Part shown: positions 50,586 through 60,744 of the stretch, in pieces | Layout of the letters: every line of letters begins with the position of its first letter | How positions within the stretch are numbered: the stretch's first letter is position 1 | From: Duganella guangzhouensis | Lineage (GTDB): Bacteria > Pseudomonadota > Gammaproteobacteria > Burkholderiales > Burkholderiaceae_D | Direction of reading: 5' to 3' | NCBI RefSeq assembly: GCF_009674535.1 | Contig: NZ_WKJK01000003.1 | Location: forward strand, 434,001-498,000 | Length of the DNA stretch: 64,000 nt | Notes under the pieces: model-generated | The model's input: the letters and a program-made list of their open reading frames with translations, nothing else | Databases searched by the model: none | What the model was told of the DNA's origin: nothing | Program-made: the position numbers and the translations under genes

Positions 50586-52829
50586 CTACAGGCTGGCCAA
50601 GGCCGCCTCGATGCCGGTGCTGAGACGGCCTGCCATCTCATCCAGCGTATACTGGGCCGCGCTGCGCCGGGCGCCCGCGCGCAGCCGCGCCAGCAGCGAC
50701 GGCGTCAGCAAGGTGCGCACGATTTCGGCCGCGAACGCGGCGCGGTCGTCGGCCGTCATCACGCCGTTGACGCCGTTTTCCAGGTACACGATTTCCGGCG
50801 AATGCAAGCCGCAGTCGGTGGTAAACATCGGCGTGCCGCCGGCAAACGAATCCAGAATGCCCAGCCCGACCAGGCCCGGATTCAGCATCACGTCCGACAG
50901 GCGCAAGGCCAAGGCCTTTTCCTCGCCTTGCAAGGCGCCAAGCGCATGGATCCAGTGATAGCTGTCATTCGCCTGATCGATCAGCGCCTGTTCCGGCCCG
51001 GCGCCAACCACCAGCAGCTGGAAATCCGGGATCTGGCGCCGTACCTCCAGCGCCGCGGCCAGCAGGAAGTCGAGCCGTTTTTCCTTGTACAGCGAGCCCA
51101 GATAGATGGCCACCGGCCCCTCGCCCAGCCCCAGCTGTTGCCGCCGCGCCGCCAGGGTCTGGCTGTCTATGCCCTGGCACAAGGCCACCATCTCGGTGGT
51201 GTCGATGGCGTTGCGGACCACCGTGGTGCGGTCCGACGGAAAGCCGGCGGCCGCGATCAGCGCCGCACTCAGGTCGGTATAGGCAAACCACCAATCGGCG
51301 CGCGTGATGGTCCAGCGCTTGAAACGCTCCCGCCAGCCGTCCGGGCGCGCCGACTGCAGGTTGGCGCCGTGGCCCCAGAACGCCAGCCGCGCCGGCCGCC
51401 GCACGAACATCAGCCACAGGTTGTACAGGATTTTGTTCTCGTGCATGACGATGACGATGTCGGCACCGCGCGCATAGCGTCCATACGGCTGCCAGCACAA
51501 CTGACCGTCCAGGAAGTAGCGCGTCGGGATCGATATCACCCAGTCCAAATGCGCTTCATTGCGCTTGAGCTTTTCGGCCGGCGTCCCCTCCCCCACCAGC
51601 AATTGCAGCTCCATGCCCTGCGCGGCCAGCAACTCCCGCAGTCGCACATAGATGCCGACCCGGTAGTGCAGCAGTTGGCGCTCGACGATCAGGACCCGTG
51701 GGCGCGAGCGATAATTGCCGTCCGTGCGCGCGCCGGCCTGCTGCCGTTGCCACGCCCGCAGGCACGCCTGCCGCAACCCCTGCGCCGCCTGATCGTAGGT
51801 GTAGCCGGCCACCAGTTGCTGCGAGCGCGCCGCAAAGCGCTGATAGGTGGCGGCGTCGGCCAGCAGCCCGGCCGCGCGCTCGGCCCAGCGGCCGGCATCG
51901 GGCTGGTCGACATAACCGTTTTCGCCATCCAGTACCAGCTCCCCCACCGCGCCGGCGGCCGGCGTGGTCAGGATCGGCAAGCCGGCGGCGCAGGCCTCGT
52001 TGAAGACCACGCCCCACGGCTCCCAACTGGTCGGCATCACGAACAGGCGCGCGCTGCGGTATAGCGCCGGCAGCGCGTGCTGGCTGGCAAAGCCGCTGAA
52101 GGTCACCGCCACCTGATCCGGGTGCCGGGCCGCCTCGGCTTTCAGCGCCGCCATCTGCGATCCGCTGCCGACCATCAGCACCGTGATTTGGCGGCCGCAG
52201 CGCAAGGCCAGCGCCAGCGCCATCTCCAGCACGAAGCCCGGCCGTTTCACCGCCTCCAGCCGGCCGCAGAACAGCAGGTCAAATTGCGGCATCGCCGGGG
52301 CCCGCGCAAACACCTGATTGTCGATCGCCAGACAGGAAGTAAACCGCTGCGCATGCGAGACGCCGTAGCCGTCATATAAGGCATGGCCGCCGGCGCTGGC
52401 GGCCACGAACGCCTGCGACCCGGCATACACCCGGCGTCGCACCCAGCGGTGCAGCGGCGTCAACTTTTGCTCCGACGCCAGCGTGCCGTCGGTCATCGCC
52501 ACATGGGCGATGCCGCGCAGCCGGCAATAGGCAAACGCATACAAGTGGGTCGGGTTGAAACCATCGGTCACCACCACGTCGGGCTGAAAGCGGCGCAGGC
52601 CGGCCACCACGTCGAGATTGCTGTGGATGTAGCGCTGGCGCCAGACCACGAAGCAACGCTGCAGCGTGGTCAGGCCGGTCCGCAGCGGCGCGTAATCCCA
52701 TTGCCGGTTGGGCTCGCGCTCGACGCAGCTAAACACGTGTACCGCGACGCCCGGCATGGCCGCCAGCGCGGAAAACACCGGGGTACGGTAAGGCGCCAGC
52801 GTGTTGGTGACTATCGCGATGTTGAGCAT
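50586..52829 (-). CDS. tandem GT4-type glycosyltransferase (two catalytic units in one chain)
   Basis: A 747-residue cytoplasmic protein of two GT-B units. Unit 1 (about 1-375) begins MLNIAIVTNTLAPYRTPVFSAL, has nucleotide-sugar loop LLFCGRLEAVKRPGFVLEMA and the EX7E motif EPWGVVFNE. Unit 2 (about 383-747) begins RPRVLIVERQLLHYRVGIY, has AIYLGSLYKEKRLDFLLAAA and NPGLVGLGILDSFAGGTPMF, where both glutamates of EX7E are changed. One protein could add two sugars, or unit 2 could be regulatory. It is divergent from the exopolysaccharide export genes across 222 bases that must hold both promoters. Confidence 0.88.
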   Translation of the reverse strand: MLNIAIVTNTLAPYRTPVFSALAAMPGVAVHVFSCVEREPNRQWDYAPLRTGLTTLQRCFVVWRQRYIHSNLDVVAGLRRFQPDVVVTDGFNPTHLYAFAYCRLRGIAHVAMTDGTLASEQKLTPLHRWVRRRVYAGSQAFVAASAGGHALYDGYGVSHAQRFTSCLAIDNQVFARAPAMPQFDLLFCGRLEAVKRPGFVLEMALALALRCGRQITVLMVGSGSQMAALKAEAARHPDQVAVTFSGFASQHALPALYRSARLFVMPTSWEPWGVVFNEACAAGLPILTTPAAGAVGELVLDGENGYVDQPDAGRWAERAAGLLADAATYQRFAARSQQLVAGYTYDQAAQGLRQACLRAWQRQQAGARTDGNYRSRPRVLIVERQLLHYRVGIYVRLRELLAAQGMELQLLVGEGTPAEKLKRNEAHLDWVISIPTRYFLDGQLCWQPYGRYARGADIVIVMHENKILYNLWLMFVRRPARLAFWGHGANLQSARPDGWRERFKRWTITRADWWFAYTDLSAALIAAAGFPSDRTTVVRNAIDTTEMVALCQGIDSQTLAARRQQLGLGEGPVAIYLGSLYKEKRLDFLLAAALEVRRQIPDFQLLVVGAGPEQALIDQANDSYHWIHALGALQGEEKALALRLSDVMLNPGLVGLGILDSFAGGTPMFTTDCGLHSPEIVYLENGVNGVMTADDRAAFAAEIVRTLLTPSLLARLRAGARRSAAQYTLDEMAGRLSTGIEAALASL

Positions 52830-53051
52830 GAGATTGTTCCCCGTGAAGAGCGGGCCGGCGGCCACGACATCCGCCATTGGATACCAGATCGGCGACGCCA
52901 ATTTGCTTACTGTCATAGATGCTTTCGATCACGATTCGACGCCACAGCCGCCGCATTATTTCGAGACTACGGATGAGCGTCATGACAATCAACAAAATTG
53001 CGGCAGCACAGCCGCTTAATCTGACTGAAACCCGATGCGAGGAACCCCGCC

Positions 53052-54155
53052 ATGTCGATTTCCATCCCACGCTGCCGCCTGCAATTGCTCTACCTGCTGG
53101 TGACGTGCGGCGGCCTGCTGCTGGCCGGTTGCGCCAGCCGCGGCGGTCATGCCGATAGCGCCGGCCACGCCGACTTGCCGGCCACGCCAGTACTGATTAC
53201 CGCCGCGCTGATCGCCGAGCAGCGCGACGCGCGCCAACGCCTCCAGGGCGACGATCTGGAAGCGCTGCGCGCGGCGCCGTCGGCCTACACGCTGGGGGTC
53301 GGTGACTTGCTGGCGATCAGCGTCTACCAGAACGCCGACCTGACCATGGCGGCGCAGAACGCGGCGGGCGGCGCCGGCGAGCAAAATGCCGCCAACCAGC
53401 AGGGTTTCCTGATCAACGCCTCGGGCGCGATCCAGTTTCCGCTGGTGGGCGAGCTGACGCTGGCCGGGCTGAGCGCGGTGCAGGCCAAGGCGCTGTTGAC
53501 CGAACGGCTGGGCAAATACCTGCAGCGCCCCAGCGTCAAGCTGCAGGTGCAAGCCTTCCGCAGCCAGCGCATCTACGTCGATGGCGAAGTCAAGCAACCC
53601 GGGGTGCAAGCGATCAATGACTTGCCGATGACGCTGACCGAGGCCGTCAACCGCGCCGGCGGCATCACCCCGGCCGGCGACCAGAGCCAGCTGTGGCTGC
53701 TGCGCGGCGGCCACAGCTATCACATCGACTTGCCGCTGCTGGTGCAGCAAGGCCAGGATCCGAACCGCCTGCTGCTGCGCAACGGCGATGTGCTGCGCGT
53801 AAAGGCGCTGGACGAGAGCAAGGTCTTCGTCAGCGGCGAAGTGGTCACGCCCAAGGCGCTGCTGATGCACAGCGGCCGCCTGTCGCTGAACGAGGCGATC
53901 GGCGAGTCGGGCGGCATCAACCCGCTGACCGGCGACGCGCGGCGGGTGTTCGTGGTGCGGCGCCGGCAGGACGCCATCGAGCTGTATCAGCTGGACGCGC
54001 GCGACACCGGCGCGCTGGCGCTGGCCGAGAGCTTCGAGCTGGCGCCGCGCGACCTGGTGTTCATCGATGCCAGCGGCCTGGCCCAGTGGTACCGGACGCT
54101 GAGCATGGTCATCCCCGGCGCGCTCACCTCCGCCGTCAGCGCGGGCAAGCAATGA
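53052..54155 (+). CDS. Wza-type outer-membrane polysaccharide export lipoprotein
   Basis: A 367-residue lipoprotein with lipobox LAGC (Cys27). The polysaccharide export domain starts at about 75 (SAYTLGVGDLLAISVYQNADL) and is followed by SLBB domains (RIYVDGEVKQPGVQAI and KVFVSGEVVTPKALL), then a C-terminal helix. It forms the outer-membrane exit channel for exopolysaccharide. First gene of the + strand exopolysaccharide run, overlapping the Wzc gene by 4 bases. Confidence 0.95.
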   Translation: MSISIPRCRLQLLYLLVTCGGLLLAGCASRGGHADSAGHADLPATPVLITAALIAEQRDARQRLQGDDLEALRAAPSAYTLGVGDLLAISVYQNADLTMAAQNAAGGAGEQNAANQQGFLINASGAIQFPLVGELTLAGLSAVQAKALLTERLGKYLQRPSVKLQVQAFRSQRIYVDGEVKQPGVQAINDLPMTLTEAVNRAGGITPAGDQSQLWLLRGGHSYHIDLPLLVQQGQDPNRLLLRNGDVLRVKALDESKVFVSGEVVTPKALLMHSGRLSLNEAIGESGGINPLTGDARRVFVVRRRQDAIELYQLDARDTGALALAESFELAPRDLVFIDASGLAQWYRTLSMVIPGALTSAVSAGKQ

Positions 54156-56455
54156 TGACCACGCCGCCCCCCAGCCGCGCCCTGCCCGCCGCCGCGTCCG
54201 CGCCGCCGCACGCGGTGCCGGCCCCCGCCAGCTTGCAGGCGGCGGCGCCGCTGCCGCACTACGAGGCCGAAATCGAACTGGCCGGCTACCTGCAGATCCT
54301 GGGCGAGCAGCGCTGGCGCATGGCCTGGATCATGGCGCTGTGCCTGTTCTGCGGCGGGCTGTACGCGCTGCTGGTGGCGCCGGTCTACGAGGCCACCATG
54401 TTGATCCACGTCGAAGAAGATCTGCCCAACAACAATACCAAGAACATGATCGGCGAAATCTCCGCCATGTTCGATGTCAAGGCGGCCGCCATCTCGGAAA
54501 TGGAACTGATCAAGTCGCGCATGGTGATCGCCAAGTCGGTCGACAGCCTCGGCCTGTATATCGATGCCAAGCCGGCCTATCTGCCGCTGATCGGCGCCGC
54601 CATTGCGCGCTCCCGGCGCGGCTTGTCCGAGCCCGGCCTGTTCGGCTACGGCGGCTATGTGTGGGGAGCGGAAACCATCGACGTCACCCGCTTCTACGTG
54701 CCAGAGGCGCTGCAAAACAGCCGTTTCACGGTGATTGCCGGCCCCGGCCGCGACTACCGCCTGCTGCACGAGCAGGCCGGCATCGACGTGCATGGCAGCC
54801 TCGGCGTGCCGCTGACGCTGGACCTGCCGCAGGGCCGGCTGCTGCTGACCATCGAGCAACTGGCGGCGCGGCCGGGCGCGCTGTTCTACCTGCGCTACGT
54901 GCCCAAGCTGGCGGCCATCGAGCAGGTGCAGAAGGCGCTGCTGGTGGCCGAGATCGGCAAACAGTCGGGCCTGATCAGCGTCACCATCAGCGGGCCGGAG
55001 GCCAAGAGCACGTTTGACACCCTGAGCGCGATCGGGCGCGAATACATTCACCAGAATGTCACCCGCAAGCTGGAGGAGGCGGAAAACTCGCTGGCCTTCC
55101 TGGAAAAGCAACTGCCCGACATCAAGCAACGGCTGGACGACTCGGAGAGCGCCTTCTACCGCTTCCGCCACCAGAGCGGCACGGTGGATCTGGCCGAGGA
55201 AAGCAAACTCAGCCTGCAGCAGCTGGCGGCGATCCGGACGCGCCAGCTGGAGCTGCGGCAAAAGCGCGACGAACTGCTGGTCAGCTACACCGCAGCCCAC
55301 CCGCTGGTCGAGGCGCTGGACCAGCAGCTCGCGCAGCTAGACCGCGAGAGCGGGCGTGCCAACCAGCACATCCGCCAGCTGCCGATCCTGGAGCAGGAAT
55401 TGCTGCGCCTGAACCGCGAAGTCAAGGTCAACACCGAGCTGTACAGCGCGCTGCTGAACTCGGCGCAGCAATTGCGGCTGGTCAAGGCGGGCAAGGTCAG
55501 CAATGTGCGCCTGATCGACTTGCCGATGCAGCCCGAGCAGCCGGCGCGGCCCCACCGCGGCACCATCATGGCGATCGCGGCGGCGGTCGGGCTGTGCCTG
55601 GGGCTGACGGTGGTGGCGCTGCAACGGCTGCTGGTCAAAGGCATCCAGAGCGCGCGCGCCATCGAGCAATTGCTGGGCGCGCGCGTGGTGTACGCCAATA
55701 TTCCGCACAGCCCGGCGCAGCAGCGCTACCGCCTGCACGCCGCCAAGGCCGGGCACGGCGCGCTGCCGCTGCTGGCCGCGCTGGCGCCGGGCGACCCGGC
55801 GGTGGAGAGCCTGCGCTGCTTCCGCACCACGCTGCAAGTGAGCATGCCGCGCCAGCGCAACAACGTGGTACAGATCTGCGGCGCCAGCGCGCAGCTGGGC
55901 AAGTCCTTCATCTGCGCCAATTTCGCGGCGGTGCTGGCCTCCAGCGGCAAGCGCGTGCTGCTGATCGACGCCGACCTGCGCGGCGGCCAGTTGCACTGCT
56001 ATTTCAATCTGCCGCGCGGCACCGGCCTGAGCGAGGCGATCGCCGCCAGCCTGCCCTTGCCGCAAGCGGTGCGCGAGACCGGCATCGGCAACCTGCAGCT
56101 GTTGAGCACCGGCGCCTTGCCGCCCAACCCGGCCGAATTCCTGTTGCACCCCAACGTGGGCGCGCTGCTGGCGCTGGCCTCGCTGGACTGGGACTATGTG
56201 CTGCTCGACGTGCCGCCGCTGCTGGCGGTGTCGGACGCGCTGGTGCTGGGCAGCCACGCCGGCGCGGTGTTCATCGTGGCGCGCGCCGGCCACACCAGCG
56301 ACGATGAACTGAATGAATCGGTGAAACGCCTGAACCATGCCGGGGTCGCCCCGCAAGGCGTGCTGTTCAACGACCTGCGGCTGCGCGACGCCGCCCATCC
56401 CCGCTTGCCGGCACCGGCGCTGCCGGCGCTGGCCGGCGCGCCGTCCTTGTCCTGA
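54152..56455 (+). CDS. Wzc-like polysaccharide co-polymerase/ATPase without a C-terminal tyrosine cluster
   Basis: A 767-residue protein. TM1 is at about 57-77, a periplasmic Wzz domain with coiled-coil region follows (about 300-460), then TM2 at about 468-495. The cytoplasmic ATPase has Walker A GASAQLGKS (577-585), Walker A' LLIDADLRGG and Walker B DYVLLDVPP. The last ~44 residues (from VKRLNHAGVAPQG) contain no tyrosine, whereas Wzc ends in a tyrosine cluster that is phosphorylated. ATG 54152 is in tandem with 54155. It controls chain length and export with Wza. Confidence 0.92.
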   Translation: MMTTPPPSRALPAAASAPPHAVPAPASLQAAAPLPHYEAEIELAGYLQILGEQRWRMAWIMALCLFCGGLYALLVAPVYEATMLIHVEEDLPNNNTKNMIGEISAMFDVKAAAISEMELIKSRMVIAKSVDSLGLYIDAKPAYLPLIGAAIARSRRGLSEPGLFGYGGYVWGAETIDVTRFYVPEALQNSRFTVIAGPGRDYRLLHEQAGIDVHGSLGVPLTLDLPQGRLLLTIEQLAARPGALFYLRYVPKLAAIEQVQKALLVAEIGKQSGLISVTISGPEAKSTFDTLSAIGREYIHQNVTRKLEEAENSLAFLEKQLPDIKQRLDDSESAFYRFRHQSGTVDLAEESKLSLQQLAAIRTRQLELRQKRDELLVSYTAAHPLVEALDQQLAQLDRESGRANQHIRQLPILEQELLRLNREVKVNTELYSALLNSAQQLRLVKAGKVSNVRLIDLPMQPEQPARPHRGTIMAIAAAVGLCLGLTVVALQRLLVKGIQSARAIEQLLGARVVYANIPHSPAQQRYRLHAAKAGHGALPLLAALAPGDPAVESLRCFRTTLQVSMPRQRNNVVQICGASAQLGKSFICANFAAVLASSGKRVLLIDADLRGGQLHCYFNLPRGTGLSEAIAASLPLPQAVRETGIGNLQLLSTGALPPNPAEFLLHPNVGALLALASLDWDYVLLDVPPLLAVSDALVLGSHAGAVFIVARAGHTSDDELNESVKRLNHAGVAPQGVLFNDLRLRDAAHPRLPAPALPALAGAPSLS

Positions 56456-56466
56456 TTGGAACTCCC

Positions 56467-57582
56467 ATGGCCTCCCTGTCCCCGCCGCCGCTGACCACCC
56501 ACGAGCACCAGGTTCATTGCTGGCGCGACCACGTGCCCGACTGGACCGGTCCGGCGTTGGAACGGCTGTACGGCAATCTGTTCGCCTCGCTGCCGCAGTT
56601 CCGCGCCAGCCGCGGCCTGCACGCCGCCCACACGTACGCTGTGTACCAGCGCGGCGAACTGCGTACGCTGTTCGTGTTCAGCCTGCGGCACGGCGTGGTC
56701 ACGCTGTACAACGAAGTGATTGCGCTGAGCGCGGCCGAGATCCAGGACTTCGCCGACTATGTGTTCGCCGAGTTCGCGACGGCCCAGGTGATCAGCCTGC
56801 GCGCGGTGCAGGCCGGACGCCATGTCTACCGCTACCCCAGCCAGCAATACGATTATCTGGAAGACACCGTGGTGACGCTGCCGGACAACGTGGCCGGCTA
56901 TACCGACAGCCTGAGCAAGAATACCCGCCGCAATGTGCGCCGCTACGGCCAGAGCGTGGCGCGCGAGCTGCCCGGCTACCGCTTCTCGGTGACCGAGGGC
57001 GCCGCGGTCGATCCGCGCCAGATCGACGCCGTGATCGCGCTCAACCATGCCCGCATGGCCGGCAAGCAGCGGCGCTCGATCATCGACCAGGCCGAAACCG
57101 AGCGGCTGCAGAGCCTGGCGCGCAGCTGCGGCCTGGTGGCGCTGGTGACCATCGACGGCCGGGTCTGCGCTGGCGCCATCAGCTACCGCGTCGGCGACAA
57201 TTTCTTCCTGGTGGTGCTGGCGCACGCGCCCGAGTACGACCGCTACAGCCTGGGCTTCCTGTGCTGCTACTGGACCATCAGCGCCTGCATCGAACGCGGC
57301 GGCCGGGAATTCCATTTCCTGTGGGGGCGTTACGACTACAAGCGGCTGTTCCTCGGCCAGCTGCGACAACTGGATCAGGTGCAGTTGTACCGCTCGCGGC
57401 TGGCATTGCTGGGCCACGCCGGCCTGTGGCTGCGCAGCTGGTGGCGCGCGCGGCGGCGGCGCCTGATGGTCTGGCTGCACGCGGCCCGCCACAGCGACAC
57501 CGCCAGCGCGCGCACCGTGTGGCAAGGCTACACCCTGCTGCGGCGCTGGGGCCAGCGCCTGACGTGGCAGACCCCGCGCTGA
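56467..57582 (+). CDS. GNAT-superfamily acyltransferase (BioF2/FemAB-like)
   Basis: A 371-residue soluble protein. The segment SLSKNTRRNVRRYGQ and GLVALVTIDGRVCAGAISYRVGDNFFLVVLAHAPEYDRYSLGFLCCYWTISACIERGGREFHFLWGRYDYKRLF follow the GNAT_acetyltransf_6 (CelD/BioF2) plan, common in exopolysaccharide clusters. It probably adds an acyl group to a sugar or lipid-linked intermediate. It starts 11 bases after wzc. Substrate unknown. The C-terminus is highly basic (WRARRRRLMVWLH). Confidence 0.85.
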   Translation: MASLSPPPLTTHEHQVHCWRDHVPDWTGPALERLYGNLFASLPQFRASRGLHAAHTYAVYQRGELRTLFVFSLRHGVVTLYNEVIALSAAEIQDFADYVFAEFATAQVISLRAVQAGRHVYRYPSQQYDYLEDTVVTLPDNVAGYTDSLSKNTRRNVRRYGQSVARELPGYRFSVTEGAAVDPRQIDAVIALNHARMAGKQRRSIIDQAETERLQSLARSCGLVALVTIDGRVCAGAISYRVGDNFFLVVLAHAPEYDRYSLGFLCCYWTISACIERGGREFHFLWGRYDYKRLFLGQLRQLDQVQLYRSRLALLGHAGLWLRSWWRARRRRLMVWLHAARHSDTASARTVWQGYTLLRRWGQRLTWQTPR

Positions 57583-57656
57583 CGCCGGCCGCTCCCCCAA
57601 TCCACTGTTGCCACCATTGCCACTGTTACCACCATCCGCCCACCCGAAAGATTGCC

Positions 57657-59321
57657 ATGTTCATCGATACGCGCCAGCTCGGCCCGCTCACCAAGGTGGA
57701 CACCACCGTCTGCATCGTCGGCGGCGGCGTCGCCGGCCTCACCATCGCGCTGGAAATGGAGCGCCTCGGCATCGCCACCTGCCTGCTGGAAAGCGGCGGC
57801 TTCCATGCCGACGACGCCACCCGCGACCTCTACCGTGGCAGCGACCTCGGCTTGCCCTACCGCTTCGCCGACGGCTGCCGCAGCCGCTACCTGGGCGGCA
57901 GCAGCAATTGCTGGGGCGGCTGGTGCCGGCCGCTCGATCCGTGGGACTTTCAGCAGCGCCGCTGGATCCCGCACAGCGGCTGGCCGTTCGGGCTGGAGAC
58001 GCTGGCGCCCTACTATCTGCGGGCGCACGCGGTGTTGCAGCTGGGGCCGTATAACTACGCACCGCAATACTGGGTCGACGCCATCGGCCGCGTCGACGTG
58101 CGGCGGCTGCCGCTGCGCAGCGGCAAGGTGCGCGACACCATTTCGCAGTTCAGCGCGCCGGTGCGCTTCGGCAGCGCCTACCGCCAGGATTTGCAGCGCG
58201 CGCGCCAGGTCCGGGTCTACCTGTGGGCCAATGTCACCCACCTCGCCGCCACCCGCCCGGCGCGCCAGCTGGAACGGATCGAGGCCCGCACGCTGTGCGG
58301 CCGCCAGTTGCAGGTGCGGGCCCGCTACTACGTGCTGGCGGCCGGCGGCATCGAGAACGCGCGCCTGCTGCTGGCCGCCGACGATGTCCAGCCGGGTGGA
58401 CTGGGCAATGGCAACGACCTGGTCGGCCGCTACTTCATGGACCATCCGCGCCTGCTGTCGGGACAACTGACGCTGCAGCCTGGCTGGCGCCGCAACAAGC
58501 TGTACGACATCAAATACCACTACCAGAACAGCGCGGTGGCGGCCGGCGCCACCAAGATCGCGGCCCAGCTGGCGCTGAGCGAGGCGACCCAGGCCAGCGA
58601 GGGCTTGCTCAACGCCCGGGTCTGGCTGGCGTCGACCTTCCCGGGCGAAGGCAGCGCGGCGGCGGCGGCGCTGTTCCGCTACAAGCAGGCGGCGCTCAGC
58701 AAGGACCAGCCCGGCTGGCAGCCGCTGGCCGACGCGCTGCTGATGGCGCGCCATCCGCTCGACACGCTGGGCTATGGCATGACCCGGCTGCTGCAGCCGC
58801 GCTGGCTGGTGCGCGAGGTGCGCTTCCAGGCCATCGTCGAGCCGCAGCCGGACCCCGACAGCCGCGTCACGCTGGCGGCCGGCGAGCGCGACGCGCTGGG
58901 CATGCGCCGGGTCCAGGTCGACTGGCGGCTGGGCAGCAATGTGCAGCGCACCTTCGACCGCACGCTGGCCATCATCGGCGCCGAGCTGGAGCGCGACGGC
59001 GTGGCCAAGGTGACGCTGGGGCCGGCGCTGGAGGGCGGGCCGTGGCCGTCCAGCCTGGAGCCGGAAGGCACCTGGCACCACATGGGTACCACCCGCATGC
59101 ACCAGTCGCCGCGCCACGGTGTGGCCGACGCCGACTGCCGGGTGCATGGCATCGGCAATCTGTACCTGGCCGGCAGCTCGCTGTTCCCGACCGCCGGCGC
59201 CAATTTCCCCACCATTACCCTGACCGCGCTGGCGCTGCGGCTGGCCAACCACCTGGCCGCCGAAGTGCGGCGGCCGGTGGCCAGCGCCGGTCGCCGCGAC
59301 CCAATCCCAAGCCCCCACTAA
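57657..59321 (+). CDS. GMC-family FAD oxidoreductase in the exopolysaccharide cluster
   Basis: A 554-residue flavoenzyme. The dinucleotide-binding motif [18 protein letters not shown] lies at 18-35, with the acidic end LLESGG. The C-terminal GMC motif runs [66 protein letters not shown] enzymes oxidise sugars or alcohols; here oxidation of a sugar or carrier-linked residue is plausible. Start ATG 57657 (MFIDTRQLG). It follows the acyltransferase by 74 bases. Not an ordinary member of a Wzy-dependent cluster. Confidence 0.88.
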   Translation: MFIDTRQLGPLTKVDTTVCIVGGGVAGLTIALEMERLGIATCLLESGGFHADDATRDLYRGSDLGLPYRFADGCRSRYLGGSSNCWGGWCRPLDPWDFQQRRWIPHSGWPFGLETLAPYYLRAHAVLQLGPYNYAPQYWVDAIGRVDVRRLPLRSGKVRDTISQFSAPVRFGSAYRQDLQRARQVRVYLWANVTHLAATRPARQLERIEARTLCGRQLQVRARYYVLAAGGIENARLLLAADDVQPGGLGNGNDLVGRYFMDHPRLLSGQLTLQPGWRRNKLYDIKYHYQNSAVAAGATKIAAQLALSEATQASEGLLNARVWLASTFPGEGSAAAAALFRYKQAALSKDQPGWQPLADALLMARHPLDTLGYGMTRLLQPRWLVREVRFQAIVEPQPDPDSRVTLAAGERDALGMRRVQVDWRLGSNVQRTFDRTLAIIGAELERDGVAKVTLGPALEGGPWPSSLEPEGTWHHMGTTRMHQSPRHGVADADCRVHGIGNLYLAGSSLFPTAGANFPTITLTALALRLANHLAAEVRRPVASAGRRDPIPSPH

Positions 59322-59338
59322 CGCCCGCCCACGACGCC

Positions 59339-60718
59339 ATGCGCATCCCTTTCCTCAACGATACCGAACGGCTCAGCTTTGCGCTGCGCCTGGGCGACCT
59401 CGCGCTGCTGACGCTGGCGGGGCTGGGCGCCGGCCGCTGGCAGTCGCTCAGCCAGCCGGCTTGGCCGGCGCCGACGCCGCTCTGGCTGCCGCTGTGCGTG
59501 GCGCTGGGCGTGGCGCTGCTGCCGCGCTGCGGGCTGTACCTGATGGACTTGCCGGGGGCGCCGCGCGCGCTGCTGGCGCGGCTGCTGATGGCCTGGCTGG
59601 GCCTGCTGACGGCGGCCATGCTGTGCGGCCTGGTGCTGGAACAAGCGCCGCCGCTCAGCGCGCTGTGGCTGGGGCGCTGGCTGCTGCTGGCGCTGGCGCC
59701 GATGTGGGCCTTGCACATGGCCGCCCGTGGCGCCGGTGTGAGCCCGGCGCGGGTGCTGGTGATCGGTCACGCCGCCGCCAGCCAGACGCTGTGCCAGCGC
59801 CATCGCCGCGCTGGCGCCGGCCCCTACCAGATCATCGCGCTGTGCCTGACCGACGGCGCCACCGCGCCGCCGGCGGCCGGCATCGAGCGGATCGACCGCA
59901 GCAGCCAGGTGCCGGCCTATGTCGGCAGCCACGCCATCGACCAGATCTGGATCGTGCTGCCGCTCAGCGACGCCGCCGCCCTGGCCCGGCTGCAGCACCT
60001 GCTGCGCAACACCATGGTGCATATCCGCTGGCTGCAAGACTTGCGCGACCTGCAGGTGCTGAACCTGAACGGCCGCACGCTGTACGATTTTCCGGTGCTG
60101 GACTTGAATTGCATGAAAACCAGCGCCGCCGGCCAGCTGCAAAAATACCTGTTCGACAAGGCCTTCGCGCTGCTGGCGCTGGTGTTGCTGGCGCCGCTGA
60201 TGCTGTTGATCGCGCTCGCCATCAAGAGCGATTCCAAGGGCCCGGCGCTGTTCGTCCAGCCCCGCATCGGCCTGAATGGCCGCCAGTTCAACCTCTACAA
60301 GTTCCGCAGCATGCGGCGCCACGCCGCCGCCACCATTCTGCAACAGGCCGGCCGCGACGACCCGCGCGTGACCCGGCTCGGACGCTGGCTGCGGCGCACC
60401 AGCCTGGACGAGCTGCCGCAGTTTTTCAACGTGCTGCGCGGCGACATGTCGGTGGTCGGGCCGCGCCCGCACGCGGTCTCGCACACCGAGCTGTATTGCC
60501 GCCAGCTCGACGTCTACATGGTGCGCCACCGCGCCAAGCCCGGCATCACCGGCTGGGCCCAGATCAATGGCGCCCGCGGCGAAACCGACACCCTCGACAA
60601 GATGATCCGGCGGGTGCAACTGGACCTGTACTACCTGCAGCACTGGTCGCTCTGGCTGGATCTGCGCATCGTGCTGTGGACCGCCTGCAAGGGCTGGACC
60701 GGCAACAACGTTTATTAA
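59339..60718 (+). CDS. WcaJ-like undecaprenyl-phosphate sugar-1-phosphate transferase
   Basis: A 459-residue initiating transferase. N-terminal four TM helices (about 17-120) precede a Rossmann-like region ([17 protein letters not shown]) and the C-terminal bac_transf domain from about 255: [79 protein letters not shown] and PGITGWAQI. It moves a hexose-1-phosphate (glucose or galactose in relatives) onto undecaprenyl phosphate to start the repeat unit. Start ATG 59339. The gmd gene follows by 26 bases. Confidence 0.93.
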   Translation: MRIPFLNDTERLSFALRLGDLALLTLAGLGAGRWQSLSQPAWPAPTPLWLPLCVALGVALLPRCGLYLMDLPGAPRALLARLLMAWLGLLTAAMLCGLVLEQAPPLSALWLGRWLLLALAPMWALHMAARGAGVSPARVLVIGHAAASQTLCQRHRRAGAGPYQIIALCLTDGATAPPAAGIERIDRSSQVPAYVGSHAIDQIWIVLPLSDAAALARLQHLLRNTMVHIRWLQDLRDLQVLNLNGRTLYDFPVLDLNCMKTSAAGQLQKYLFDKAFALLALVLLAPLMLLIALAIKSDSKGPALFVQPRIGLNGRQFNLYKFRSMRRHAAATILQQAGRDDPRVTRLGRWLRRTSLDELPQFFNVLRGDMSVVGPRPHAVSHTELYCRQLDVYMVRHRAKPGITGWAQINGARGETDTLDKMIRRVQLDLYYLQHWSLWLDLRIVLWTACKGWTGNNVY

Positions 60719-60744
60719 CCCCGACACCACTGTGGAGAAGCAGA

